Notes under the pieces: model-generated | Seen by the model: only the letters and a program-made list of their open reading frames with translations | Databases searched by the model: none | What the model was told of the DNA's origin: nothing | Made by a program: the position numbers and the translations under genes | NCBI GenBank assembly: GCA_907163375.1 | Contig: CAJQUW010006148.1 | Span: 124,001 to 188,000 of the forward strand | Origin: Prostheceraeus crozeri | Taxonomy: Eukaryota > Platyhelminthes > Polycladida > Euryleptidae | Direction: 5' to 3' | Length of the DNA stretch: 64,000 nt | Shown here: positions 47,223 to 57,837 of the stretch, in pieces | How positions within the stretch are numbered: position 1 is the stretch's first letter | Layout of the letters: each line of letters opens with the position of its first letter

Positions 47223-47783
47223 TGTGGATTGATGCACACTTGAGGCTTGCGCTCGTGCCACTAACACTAGTGTGATCGTGTTTATGGTCGTGCTGATCCC
47301 TGCCATTCGGGATATATTCATGCCATGACGATCGGTGTCGTGTTGTATTTTCATTGAGACAATACAACATATTTCTTTATTTTGTTGAGTTAGTTCATGT
47401 GGTATCCATTTGCAACATACAGACTTCTTATGCAAATCTCTGATCAAAATTCGGTTCACAGCATCACAGTCAATTCCCGTAATTCGGTTCAAATCACTGC
47501 ATGATAAGCGATTATTTTCTTCAATTTTCTCACGAATTAGTTCTACGTTTTCGGTAGAAGTGCTCGTGCGTGGTCTTCCAGACGCTGATTTTCTCTTAAA
47601 TGAATATCTTTTTCCTTCGGAAAATTCGCTGGCAACTTGTTGTATCCGACGAGTGCTTACAACATTTTCTTCTCCCCAACGCTGAACTAGTAACGTACGC
47701 ATTTGTGCACACGAAAAGCCATTTGCTTGCAAGGTGTCAATGAAAAAGTACAAATGATCCTGCTTGAAATCTGCTGTAGCCAT
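47217..47783 (-). pseudogene. mariner-like transposase, N-terminal DNA-binding half
   Basis: From ATG at 47783: a first helix-turn-helix (FIDTLQANGFSCAQMRTLLV, then RWGEENVVSTRRIQQVASEF), the linker GRPRTSTSTENVELIREKIE, a second helix-turn-helix (NRLSCSDLNRITGIDCDAVN, RILIRDLHKKSV) and CCKWIPHELTQQNK. This is the paired HTH region of mariner transposases, which binds the terminal repeats. The WVPH(E/L)LT element fits. The DD(D) catalytic domain is missing: after about residue 150 the frame continues into unrelated sequence and a dispersed repeat. The HTH part has no stop, which is unusual for an old fragment. Confidence 0.7.
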
Positions 47784-47958
47784 GAGATCGAGGTGTAGAG
47801 AGACCAATTTGATTAATGATGAAAATGAAATTGAATAGATACATGTATTCGCCTCATGTGCTATGCCCCTAATGCAATTAGGCGGTCGATTATAATTGAG
47901 TAAAATACGCTTAGATATCCATATTCAACATGTATATTTTGAACTGCAATATCTTTCT

Positions 47959-48001
47959 CAGGTAATCTACTGCAGTAGATTACCTGGGAGTAGATTACCT
48001 G
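47959..48001. repeat. Perfect 28-bp palindrome plus a third half-site
   Basis: 47959-47986 is CAGGTAATCTACTG followed immediately by its exact reverse complement CAGTAGATTACCTG. Three bases later GTAGATTACCTG (47990-48001) repeats the right half. Confidence 0.95.
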
Positions 48002-48479
48002 TAATGTGTTATAACACACTTTAACGATTGAAACAGTACTATGATTGAAAACTAAGTTCTGATTCACCGAAGCGAAAAGAATTAGCTCTTAAATGCTCCA
48101 TGAGAGCTAGAAGATGTGCCAGATTCAAAACATTGAAGACGGAATTGTCTTAGACTTCTAAACCACTAATACACTCTTACAGATAACTAATAACTTATTA
48201 TTAATTACGAGATGAGTCTGAGCTTAGTTTCCAACCCAATACAAATAATAGAGTAACACATCATTAAGTGCAATTTAAAAAGTACATCCATAAAAATTGA
48301 TAGACTTGTTTTCGTGTGTTGTGTTGTAGATACAACATTGTTTGTTGTAGCTTCATATGATCCATACAGCACTTTCGACATATCTTTCTCGAATACCTCG
48401 GCATGAATGTAGGCACTATCTTTTCATTGATTCGACCTTTTTGAGTGCTGCAACCTCCTTGGATATGCCGTTCGAGTCT

Positions 48480-49380
48480 TAGCAGTGCGTCGTAAAGAAG
48501 TGTTCGTAAAGAATTCGCCGTCTTTTGCAATATTTTTCATCAACGTTTTTTTGGTATTTTCAATTTATGAATCCCATTGTGCAGCGTTTTGTACCAAACA
48601 GCTCCTTTTATTTGATGTTTCTGTAAGGGCGTCAGATAAAATGCTTTGCACGCACCATCTGGTCTATGTCGAATGTACTCTTTATATAATTTGATCACAC
48701 ATCGATCTGGGTTGTCCGTGTTCTGATAAACTCGAGTCTCTTTGGGGTCCATTCTGGCACATTTTAATCCATAACGCTTGTTTTTTGACATTCTTTCAAC
48801 GTATTTCAAATATTCTTTATCATCACTGTCTTTACAAAGAATTAATTGAGATTCGTCTCCAAATTCCATATCATGATGTTCTTTAGCCGCTCTAAGGCTC
48901 AAATGAACTCCCAAATGATAAATAAGTGTGTGGATTAGCTGATCTGGATTTGAAATTCCAAAACTACCATTTTTTGGTTTTACGTTACCGCGTTGAGCTG
49001 ATTTTTTCAAAGGGAATCACGAGCACTTTTGAAATCAATGTCCGTAAAAATAGAAATTTTCCCATTCATTTCTGTATTGAAATATAGCTGTAGCATCGCA
49101 CCAATGCCTTCAACGATTCTGGAGGATACATATCTCCATCAACCTTTCTGACCTCAGCGAAGAAGTACTTCAAACAGTGATTGAGATCGTTTGGTGTAAA
49201 TTCTTTCACACTTTTATATACTTTCAAAACATTATCGTCAATTCTTATTTTCCAGTGGTCATGCCAGGTGACAAATAGCTTGAATGCCCATCTCATCTTA
49301 TTCCAAGTACTTTTTGGTATTCTATTATCGATATCAGAATATTCTTCTTCCTCTGACATGTTTACAAATCTCGACGTCAT
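48480..49380 (-). pseudogene. Crypton-like tyrosine recombinase (DUF3504-type) remnant
   Basis: From ATG at 49380: an SAM-like core-binding region IPKSTWNKMRWAFKLFVTWH then FTPNDLNHCLKYFFAEVRKV with DGDMYPPESL. The catalytic part (49010-48540) has NPDQLIHTLIYHLGVHLSLR then AAKEHHDM (first catalytic arginine), KNKRYGLKCARMDPKETRVY, NPDRCVIKLYKEYIRHRP, AFYLTPL and AVWYKTL. About 48510 gives GEFFTNTSLRRTAKTR, the second box, with the usual HSLR histidine changed to threonine. It matches Crypton-type and QRICH1/ZMYM-like (DUF3504) proteins. Two or three frameshifts, and the final tyrosine region is not recognisable. It could be a Crypton transposon or a decayed host paralogue. Confidence 0.7.
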
Positions 49381-49509
49381 TCCTATGTCATTGATTAGTC
49401 AAAAGTGAAGAAAGGAATGCTTGCTTAGATAATTAAGCTGTTTCAAAATTCATGAATTCAAATATGAAATATATCCATGGAGTCATGAGATATCATTCAG
49501 CGAACACAT

Positions 49510-49660
49510 AGTATTATTACACTGACTTCTATGTATCAAACAGCTCAAATCTACTCATATGATGCTATGGTATTCTCCTCGCCTTCGGCTCGGAGAATAC
49601 CGTAGCATCATATTCGTAGATTCTGACCGTGTAATACATCGAAGTCAGTGTAATAATATT
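49510..49660. mobile_element. Hairpin MITE, about 150 bp
   Basis: The left arm (49510-49578) and right arm (49592-49660) pair nearly throughout, for example TATTATTACACTGACTTC with GAAGTCAGTGTAATAATA and ATATGATGCTA.GGTATTCTCC with its complement. The loop is only about 13 bases. It is non-coding and typical of the smallest foldback MITEs. Confidence 0.85.
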
Positions 49661-49958
49661 ACGTAAAACAAAGCTTGCTATGCTATGCTAGGTAGCAACA
49701 GAAGCTATGTTATAGTAATCCATGCTATAATATTGCTATAATTATGCCCTCTAGGACAGAATGGACAACAAATAAGGCATGACATACAACCAGAAAAACA
49801 GGTCAGTACAAATGCGAAGTTTTTTTGCGGAGCCCTATATATTGCAACATTTTAAAACGGGATAATTTGATATCTTATCCTGTTCTAGCTGAAGACAGGT
49901 TATTAAGTAACCAATATTCTTTCAATTAACTTTCAGGGCTCGATCGGCTGAATACCAG

Positions 49959-51215
49959 CCCTAACGAAAATTTTTCATGAGAACTCATGAAATTTAATGC
50001 GGATTCATGAGATTTGTATGAGAGCTCATACGATTATGATGAGTTTCATGATATTCTCATCAGAAAATATTTAACTCATGATGTAGGTACTCATGATGCT
50101 TTGATGAGAACATATTGAGTGGTAATGAGAACGTTCATGAGGTTTTTGTGAAAATAAGTTTATAAGTAGTATGGTATGGATGCTAGCCGCGAAAGGAAAG
50201 AGCCACAAGAAAACTTATTCAGTCGATGAAAATCTCCAAGTTTAGTCTATAAAGGAGTAAAAGCAAAAAGATCCCCCGTGCGGTTCCCGGGACTGAAAAG
50301 AATAGGACCGACGTTCCTCTGCGTGTCGTAAGAGGCGACTAAAAGGGGCCTTTTGCCACTGCAGCTCTGGTGTTGGCAGCTTGATGTCTTATTCTTATTG
50401 CCTTTTCTCAGTGGCTATACTAAGTTGATGTTGCGGGGGATCCTGACAGCCGAATCTTAGCTGTTCGGATATGCAACAAAGCTCTTTGAGCTTCCTCCCC
50501 TGTGGCATATCTGGCTATGCCTTTCCAAAGTCCCCTCAGCGATGGCCGCCGCCCCTCTTCGGAGGTAAGGTGTGGTGTGGGAACATTGGGGTTGCTTCCT
50601 TCCCCGGTCAATGCTGTTCACCCTGTGTGAATAGCTTTGGCTTGGGTATGCTAGCACCCCGGTGGTATCGGAATGGCCATCTCCTCCCCGGGGCACTCCT
50701 CGCCAGCAGTAGACATTAATTTGCTTACTGGGTGTGTCGCTTCGTACTGTCTCGATACGAAGCCTCCTATCCGCTGGACGGAGCCGGGTAAAACAACAAC
50801 AACAACAACAGCAAAAAGATAAACTATATCACGGCGTTATGCAACAGCATTTTCGGAATGATGCACATATAATTTGACTTTACGATTACCATCACTATGC
50901 AAGATGTTGAAAATAAACATATATACAATCACAGTTCAATAACTTATCATGACAATGGTTTATTATTGCGAATACTGAAGTAATACTGTGGACATGATGT
51001 GGGAATGTTCTGTTGCTGGGCCAGGAACACCTCAATAATTATATACCAGCAAAATAAATTCAGGAGTATGGAAAAAAGCAAGTGTTCATTAATTAATGAG
51101 ATATTCATGAGAAACTCATAAAATTTGATGAGATATTTCATGCAAAAACGTTCCAAATCCGCATGAAATTTCATGAGAAAAATCTTTTAAAAATCATGTG
51201 AAATTTTCGTGAGGG
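49959..51215. mobile_element. Non-autonomous transposon with TCATGA-rich ends
   Basis: Ends CCCTAACGAAAATTT (left) and CCCTCACGAAAATTT (right, reverse complement), then matching CTCATGAAATTT(A/C)ATGCGGATT. Both subterminal zones (about 49975-50150 and 51090-51195) are crowded with TCATGA/ACTCATG words. The adjacent 8 bases are AATACCAG (left) and AATACATC (right), identical at five positions, which may be a worn 8-bp duplication of hAT type. No transposase. A younger retroposon occupies 50273-50809. Confidence 0.7.
50273..50809 (+). mobile_element. (CAA)n-tailed retroposon (SINE or LINE 3' end)
   Basis: A GC-rich 537-bp insert flanked by a perfect 11-bp direct repeat AGCAAAAAGAT (50262-50272 and 50810-50820). 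It ends in AAACAACAACAACAACAACA, the tail type of several LINE-mobilised elements. It contains GTGTCGTAAGAGGCGACTAA (about 50325-50344), a motif I recognise from repeated non-LTR 3' regions in invertebrates. Frames inside it are not protein-like. Both the tail orientation and the duplication show plus-strand retroposition into the TCATGA element. Confidence 0.85.
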
Positions 51216-51586
51216 AATACATCCATTTATACGAGTATACAGCATGCAGTTCACCCACAGAATTAGATTCATCTGCGCGCGCTTCGGTTTCCTAGAAAGG
51301 AAGAAATGTATGTAACCTTAATATCCAAATGGCACATCGCAGAATTAGACAACTTGTTCCTTCTCGAATGGATAATTCGTGTATCGCTTGCTACTGGAAA
51401 TGGCAAACAATAAGCTGTCATCTGGTCCATCAAAGTGTGTCGGGATTTAAGCCGTCTCATTGGATTGTCGTGATTGTGCTGTCGAATCATAGTGTGAAGA
51501 AGATGCGATGGGTCCAAGCTGGCTTTGTGAGCAAGATGAAAACATTGCTCCTCTCGTCGAAGATCCGGTGGAATGATACCACAAAG

Positions 51587-51608
51587 AAGAGAGAGAGAGA
51601 GAGAGAGA
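51587..51608. repeat. (GA)n microsatellite
   Basis: About ten uninterrupted GA units, just beyond the 3' end of the CR1-like LINE. Confidence 0.9.
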
Positions 51609-51719
51609 ATCGTTTATTGGATCACTGAATGGGAATCAAAAAAGCATCATTACAAGTTTACATTTCATAGTAAATTAGAAAATAGTATATACCAGCATAA
51701 AGTCAAATGACAGAAGTCA

Positions 51720-54310
51720 ATCGCAAAAGGTAGACGAAATAATAATAGACGTGAACAGAATAAAAGACTTTCGACGGATGGTTGTTCGACTATAAGGAAC
51801 AGACAAACGTCCACTGGGGAGCACAGACGGCATAAGACTTTTAATAACAGTATCTGAGCTACATGCAGATCTAAAAAAGTTCACAGCAAGACGCTCCCTT
51901 CTACTGCTAAGATCCTGCAACCTACAATTCCCTTTAATTTTCAAGCAGCGTTTTGTAATCTCTCCAGATGTAGTAGATCTTCTCCTGAAATGATAATAAA
52001 TACGGGACAATATATAAATATAAATATATATATAAATGACAATAAATTCTGCGTCAGTCACAAAAGTTTTGACTCTTCGCAAAATGTATATTAGCTGTGC
52101 ACACTTAGACCTTATTTCCTTTACATGCCCTTACCATTGAAGTTCGTCATCAGCAAGAATCACTCCCAAAAAGCGCACACGAGCGCAGAAGTTCACTGAT
52201 GGAATTAATGATTCCATGCATCGCTGCTCTCTCATGGCACGTTCCCTGCAATAAATCAAACCCTTTATCTTTCCAGCATTTAACATCAAATCGCTTTCCG
52301 TCGCCCACTGTAAAACATTTGGGACCTCCTTATTAATGGCTCCAATATCTTCATCAAAATGATGCCGTCGTATACGCGATACTATGCATATATCATCAGC
52401 ATACTTGAGCATCACAGAGGTACCAAACACAGGTTGCACTGTCGATACATACATGCCAAAGAGGTATGGACCCGAGATAGAGCCTTGCGGCACCCCACTT
52501 GTGATGAGTCGAAAATCGCCATAATATCCGTTTAAGCGCACTCTCTGACGTCGATTTAAAAGATAGCTTTTGAAGAAAAGAATAAAGCCACTTGGTAAAT
52601 TCATTTCTCTAGTCTTACATGGCAGTATATGATGATTTACTTTGTCATAAGCTTTAGACAAATTAAAACTGAGAAAAACGGCTGCGCTTATGTTGAGGTC
52701 GTCAGTGTGCCTGGTCAAAGTGTAATGAGCAGCAACGACTGCATGAGTTGTTGATAAATTCCTCCTCACTCCAAATTGATTCTCTCCCAATAGCGCAGTC
52801 AACCGAAGTCTCAGATTGCTCAAGACAATCCATTCTAGCAATTTTGCCGGAACAGATAGCAGGCTGATTGGTCGCAAACCGTGACTGTTGTTACCGGGGG
52901 GATTTTGGAACTGGAGAAATATCAACGAGTTTAAACAAAGCAGGGACCTTTCTCTGTCGAAGACTTTCAAACATTAAATGAAAGATGGGATCAGCAAGAA
53001 TAATGGCCGACTTTTTGTATAAAATAGTTGGAACAGAGTCACTTCCAGTAGACTTGACAGGTAGGTGCGACAGCTTTTGCCAAGCATCCGCAACTGTAAA
53101 AGTCGGAAACCAGTCATCATCTTCTACATCATCGCCCATAAATTGACTGGATGCTGCATGCATTACATTGCAAAACTCATCATTGATAGAATTAAGTACT
53201 TGGTGTGGAGAAGAAGTGTCCCTCCTCAACTGCGAAATCAATAAATTCTGTCGTTTGCCTCGCTCTATGTTAACAAAAGACCACAAACCTTTGACCAATT
53301 TTGATTTTCTTTGAAAAAATGATCTTTTTGCTTGAACAATTTCTTCCTTTAACTGTAACGGTCCCAATGTCGAGATCGAAAAGCATCCCACCGTTTTTCT
53401 ATCAATACTTTGAGTAACGAGTCATCCAGGGAGCATCAGAATCTCTTATAACCACTTCAGTTTGGGGAATTGAACTTATTGCCTGGAACAAGCAGTCATA
53501 GAAGATCGAACATTTATCGTTGATATCATTTGCAGAGTAAAGTCTTTCCGGATTACTCAAGAGGAATCGTCGCTCAAACTCAATTATATGAGATTCTCTC
53601 AAATCATACAAAATATGACGGTGACATTGACTCTCATCGTGCAACTCCTTTGAAGGTGCATAGACAGAGTTGTGGTACGAGGTTCCAATAGGTGGTCCAA
53701 TTTGAACGTTCTGTGGACTATAGAATTCAGCAATACTACTCTCGACGAAAATCAAGTCTAGATTAGCATTGAGTCGTGTGGGACCATTCACAATATTCTG
53801 CAGTGGGAAATGAGATGTCAGAAAAGTCCGATCATATTGATTCAAATCTCCAGCGATTATCAGGCGATAGCAGTTAAGCTCATTTAGGACAGAATCCAAA
53901 GCATTTACAAGAATCTCAAGGGAAGATTTCAAGTAGGCACTGTTTATGCCGGGAGGCAAGTATAACCCAACCACAATAAGTCTAGGACGCATGACTTGAA
54001 CCACACAAACCTCAAACTTATCAAACTCCGAAAACATCAGCTGAATGGATTGGTATCGATACTTAGACCAAATAGCAACTCCACTATAACCATTATTATT
54101 TATTCTATCAGTACGATCACAACAATAGCCGGTCATGTTGTAAGCTTCAATGGGAACATTGGTAGACAGCCAAGTCTCAGTGCAGATGATAATGTCAGGA
54201 TCAAGTACCTGAACATGAATACGAAAATCGTCAAACTTATTGCTTATGGATCTCAGATTGGAGAGAAACAAGTTTGGCAGCCCAACATTTATTTTAAACC
54301 TGTCATTTCT
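51720..54310 (-). pseudogene. CR1-group LINE ORF2 (endonuclease-RT), nearly full length
   Basis: Minus strand from about 54310. The APE endonuclease comes first: FLSNLRSISNKFDDF, IIICTETWL, GYSGVAIWSKY, VVGLYLPPGIN, IIAGDLNQYD and SYHNSVY (the usual SDHxx appears as SYHNS). A linker DAPWMTRYSK follows near 53410, then RT: TGSDSVPTILYKKSA, LRPISLLSVPAKLLEWIV, FNLSKAYDKVNH, SGVPQGSISGPYLFG, MLKYADDICIV (YADD near 52400) and the thumb FCARVRFLGVILADDELQW. The C-terminal domain CLKIKGNCRLQDLSSRRERL (about 51960-51900) is CR1-like. At least three frameshifts (near 53400, 52930 and 52100), the last beside an (AT)n run at 52010-52040. It makes the nick and copies its own RNA at the target. Confidence 0.88.
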
Positions 54311-54327
54311 GCGACTAAAATCACGAT

Positions 54328-55347
54328 TTAAAAAATTTTCTCTGCTTCATTAACGATAATGCCGCTATTATATAACCTTTCTTTCTTCACAAATGCTTCC
54401 TCAACACGATTATCCCTCCAATATTCGTAAGCACGAGTCCTCATTTCAGCCAACTTTCGATTGATTTCAAGCGGTAGATCTTCCTGAATGTAGACTTTAT
54501 TTAATGGAAATGAAGCTTGCTTGAGTAATCTGGCTTTATTCAGAAATAGTTTAACTGTTCTTTCTGGTGCCTTTACTACAATTAGACGCGACCTGCCATC
54601 ATTTCGTGGTTTGCTAATTCTAAATACATCTTTAACGTGTCGCACTTCATCTTCCAGCTCAAGAACTTGAGGCAATGACAAAATCGCATCTTTACTCGAT
54701 GAAACATTCCTACCGCTAACTACACAAGCATTTTCTGTAAAATTTCTCACAATTAACGACTTTTTCCGCCTTCTTGAGTCTGAAGTGCAAATTTCCCTCT
54801 GTATCGATTTCATAACCGTCTTCACATCGCTTATATCACTGACACAACTGTTGCTCAGGAGTTTGACTTTAGTTTGTAGATCCTCAATTGTCCTATCGTT
54901 TTCTTTCAATATACTCGTATCATGTAGAAAGTCAGTTGAACTAGTTGGTTGGTTTCTAACCTCAGATATTTTTTCATCAAACTGTGTGGTCATTGATTCA
55001 CATAGTGACTTGGTTTGACTGACGAGTTGGGAAACTTCAAGGCGGATCTTTTCATCAATAGTCTTTAAGATCGAACACTTCAACTCTTCCATCCTTTTCT
55101 CTAATTCTAGCATAATAGACTTTTTAGTGATATCAGCACTGTAGTTTATGTAAGACTCGCATTTCAGGCAGACGCAGAACAAGTTTTGCAATTCTTTGTC
55201 CGATGCTCTAGAGTGGCCAACACAAGCTACATGAAAGCGCATAGCTGGACTGCCACAAGTTATAAGTCGTTTGTCTCTATCCTTTGAGTTTACATGTACC
55301 ACGCATGGGTCAGCACCACTTGCATTGTCACATAAATTTTTGTCCAA
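54328..55347 (-). CDS. CR1-group LINE ORF1 protein (PHD-like finger, coiled coil, RRM-like region)
   Basis: An intact 339-codon frame just upstream of ORF2. Residues 1-65 contain a Cys-rich PHD-like pattern (C...DPC, CG-x3-MRFHVACVGH, FCVCLKC). Residues about 70-190 are charged and helical (LELEKRMEELKCSILKTIDE), typical of the coiled coil by which ORF1 trimerises. Residues 200-339 hold an RNA-binding-like part with KKSLIVRNFTE, RLIVVKAPE, YIQEDLPLEINRKLAEMRTR and AYEYWRDN. ORF1 proteins coat the LINE RNA. That ORF1 is open while ORF2 is broken suggests a fairly recent copy. Confidence 0.85.
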   Translation of the reverse strand: MDKNLCDNASGADPCVVHVNSKDRDKRLITCGSPAMRFHVACVGHSRASDKELQNLFCVCLKCESYINYSADITKKSIMLELEKRMEELKCSILKTIDEKIRLEVSQLVSQTKSLCESMTTQFDEKISEVRNQPTSSTDFLHDTSILKENDRTIEDLQTKVKLLSNSCVSDISDVKTVMKSIQREICTSDSRRRKKSLIVRNFTENACVVSGRNVSSSKDAILSLPQVLELEDEVRHVKDVFRISKPRNDGRSRLIVVKAPERTVKLFLNKARLLKQASFPLNKVYIQEDLPLEINRKLAEMRTRAYEYWRDNRVEEAFVKKERLYNSGIIVNEAEKIF

Positions 55348-55355
55348 AGAATGTG

Positions 55356-56060
55356 GAGGTTATCAGTAGGTGTGGGGATGATAGCTCCAGAAATAAGTCG
55401 TAACCTGCGGTTCAAGGCAACGTCAATTACTTGATGTGCATCCAAGGTGGGGCATAATATTCTGCAGCAGAAAAGCATAGTGCTGAAGGACGTTAAGATC
55501 AGCTCCCCACCACGTCCTGCAAGTTGTTGTAACAGGCTGCATCACCAATGGATTTTCTTTGCACCTAAATGTACATGGTCTTTGCAGGTCAAGGAACGGT
55601 CAAGTGTTACTACCCTATATTTACTTTGGTTTCTGATTATAGAGAATCGTTTTATCTGACAACTTGACTTGGAGCTCAATGTTTGCCATCCGATTTGCAA
55701 GGTGCAAAAAATGCTGCTTGTTGTCTTAGATTGTTGTCTTTAGATTCAAATTGAGGCCCGGAAGTAGAAATAATAGCTAAGAGTCTGTAAGTCCAAGGAC
55801 AGATTTTCTTCGATCTTCTGGAAATCTTCATAAGAAGTGAAGATCGCTAGGGTTGTCGGCTTAGACATACTTCTTGCAGTTAATGTCAGGTAAGTCCGCG
55901 GTGTAAATATCAAAACACTGAAGGGATAATACAGAACCTTGCGGCACATCGTTTCTCAGATATTGCCGTCTAGACTTTACGTTTCCAGTGGTTACCATGA
56001 AGCTCCTATTGCTTACCATGGTCTGCTACCATTCTGTTTCAAATGATCTGCAACATTTCA
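55356..56060 (-). pseudogene. Second LINE RT remnant, Jockey-like, abutting the first
   Basis: Minus-strand blocks: NRSFMVTTGNVKSRRQYLRN then DVPQGSVL (about 56010-55925), YTADLPD (about 55905), FQKIEENLSLDLQTLS (about 55815-55770), LSDKTILYNQKPKYIGVTLD (about 55660-55600), RSLTCKDHVHLGAKK, and NRRLRLISGAIIPTPTDNLH then IL (about 55410-55350). These are RT palm, thumb and post-RT motifs in normal order, like Jockey-type elements with YTNDLPE and ITGCLRPTP. Frame changes are many and the YADD box is damaged (V-stop-ADN). It stops where ORF1 of the CR1-group LINE starts. Confidence 0.7.
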
Positions 56061-56285
56061 CAAAAAAATACATACATGTAGCTTGCTAAGGTTTCTAGGA
56101 ATACAAGTCCTTAAGAGGACTGAAAATCGTTTCGACAGGCAAACCAGGTAACGTCAAAATTTTGAATCAGATCACATAAATTGAAAACTTTTTCAAAGCC
56201 ATTTGCGACTGAAAATTACAAATTGTCAAATACAAAACTCGACGTCGGCATGTCATACTTCATTTCGCTGGGCAGGACCGTCAGC

Positions 56286-56495
56286 ATGAAAGCCATAGAA
56301 ATCCGATTAATATTATTGTGCGTTAGTTAGACTAGAATGGCCACAACAATATCGCAGAACACTACGCCGTGGTTAAGTCGTGACTATAGCAGCGGTACAC
56401 TTGAGTCATTTCTTAACCGTCAACAAACCCCAGCTGTCCATTCTAGTAGTGTTACTCAAACAAATGAAATAAATCGGATTTCTATTATAAAAGCC
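56286..56495. repeat. Imperfect inverted repeat (possible small MITE)
   Basis: ATAGAAATCCGATTAATATT (56293-56312) through GACTAGAATGG pairs with CCATTCTAGTAGTG through AATAAATCGGATTTCTATTA (56441-56490). Arms of about 55-60 bp at about 75% by eye, core about 100 bp. Confidence 0.55.
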
Positions 56496-56635
56496 AACCA
56501 GCTTTGCATTCCGGGTCCTTTAATTCCCTGCCTGTCCTGGTTTGCACACTCCCGCTGTAGAACAGTGGACCGTGTGACACCTACTCTATGATTAAAAATC
56601 TCTTTACATGAACTAATGCCAGATTTTAGCAACTT

Positions 56636-56676
56636 GCTTCGACTTCGTTCCTCGCAGAAACTCGTGCTGGCGGCTA
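56636..56676 (+). repeat. Dispersed repeat family 'TTTTCGGCCTC', partial copy e
   Basis: TTCGTTCCTCGCAGAAACTC then GTGCTGGCGGC matches the terminal part of copy c; the CGGCCTC word itself is changed (CGACTTC). Confidence 0.45.
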
Positions 56677-56817
56677 GATTATTGCAATTCATTGCTATTA
56701 AATAGCACTATTTATTTGTTATTTATAATATCATTTCAATAATAATGATATAAATTTCGGAAAAACATGATTTCGGAGAATGTTGATTGCGCGAAAAGGA
56801 GCGACATAATTATACTC

Positions 56818-56939
56818 AAGCGCAAAAGACGCGAAATTAAGATATTTTAGAGCGGAAAGGACGCGAAATTAAGATGTTTTAGAGCGGAAAAGAACGCAGA
56901 ATTGAGATATTTTAGGGCGGAAAGGAACGCAGATTAATG
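56818..56939. repeat. Minisatellite, 32-33 bp unit, about four copies
   Basis: The unit is GAGCGGAAAGGACGCGAAAT then TAAGATATTTTA. Copies begin near 56813, 56851, 56883 and 56916, with progressive change. Confidence 0.8.
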
Positions 56940-57837
56940 ATACATGCATTTAAGTGTAATACACTTAGCATGTGCATCTACAATTGCGAGTCGGTGTGTG
57001 AAATTGATTATGATTTACCGTGATGTAATTCCAGTTGATGTTTGAATTACTTTGCATATATAAGCAACTTGAATGTCATAAAGCATCTGCCATCATAGTC
57101 ATGATTACGTTCAGCCGCTCCGATACAAATGAACTTCTAAAAGAATGATCGAGTCCTTCTTGCAGCCACAGTCTTCACGCGCAAAATTCCTGATGAGTGA
57201 AAAAGTACAATGAAGCAGCAACAATGTGAACATCTTGCTGTTCGACACGCAGCAGTAATTGTCTCAAAAGTTAATTCACCCGTTATCACTTAATACTGTA
57301 CATTATATTCGACATGAAATTGCTAATGTATCTGAAGTAGATTTAGTATTAATGTGATCTTTTCATTATTGTATGAGAAATCTTCAATTTCCAGACAGAT
57401 TGAAATTCAACAAACTTGTCAAATATTATTGTAGAAATTGACAGATAGCGAGATAAAATTTACATGGAAATTACATCGATTCTGATGTGCTTGCTTCCAA
57501 ATTTTAAACAAAGATAATGAAATTCTGCCACCTTGCAGTTATTATTCTTAAGCATGCTGAATTTTGTTCATGTTCATATCCGCAAAGCTTTGAAAATTAA
57601 TCATTGATGCAATAAGCAGAACTACAGATTTTGATTTGTAACACGAATGTACAGATAAGTCAGGAATTTACATATGCATACTGAACTGAAACACTGAACA
57701 GACGTGCGACTCACTGATGAAAGAAACACGACACCCAAAACTTCACTCAGTAGATTTCCAGTTGGAGATTCCGATTCTGACGTCAACTATATTTCGAGGT
57801 GAAAGCGAAATGAGAGCTTGAAGAAGCTAATAGAGAA

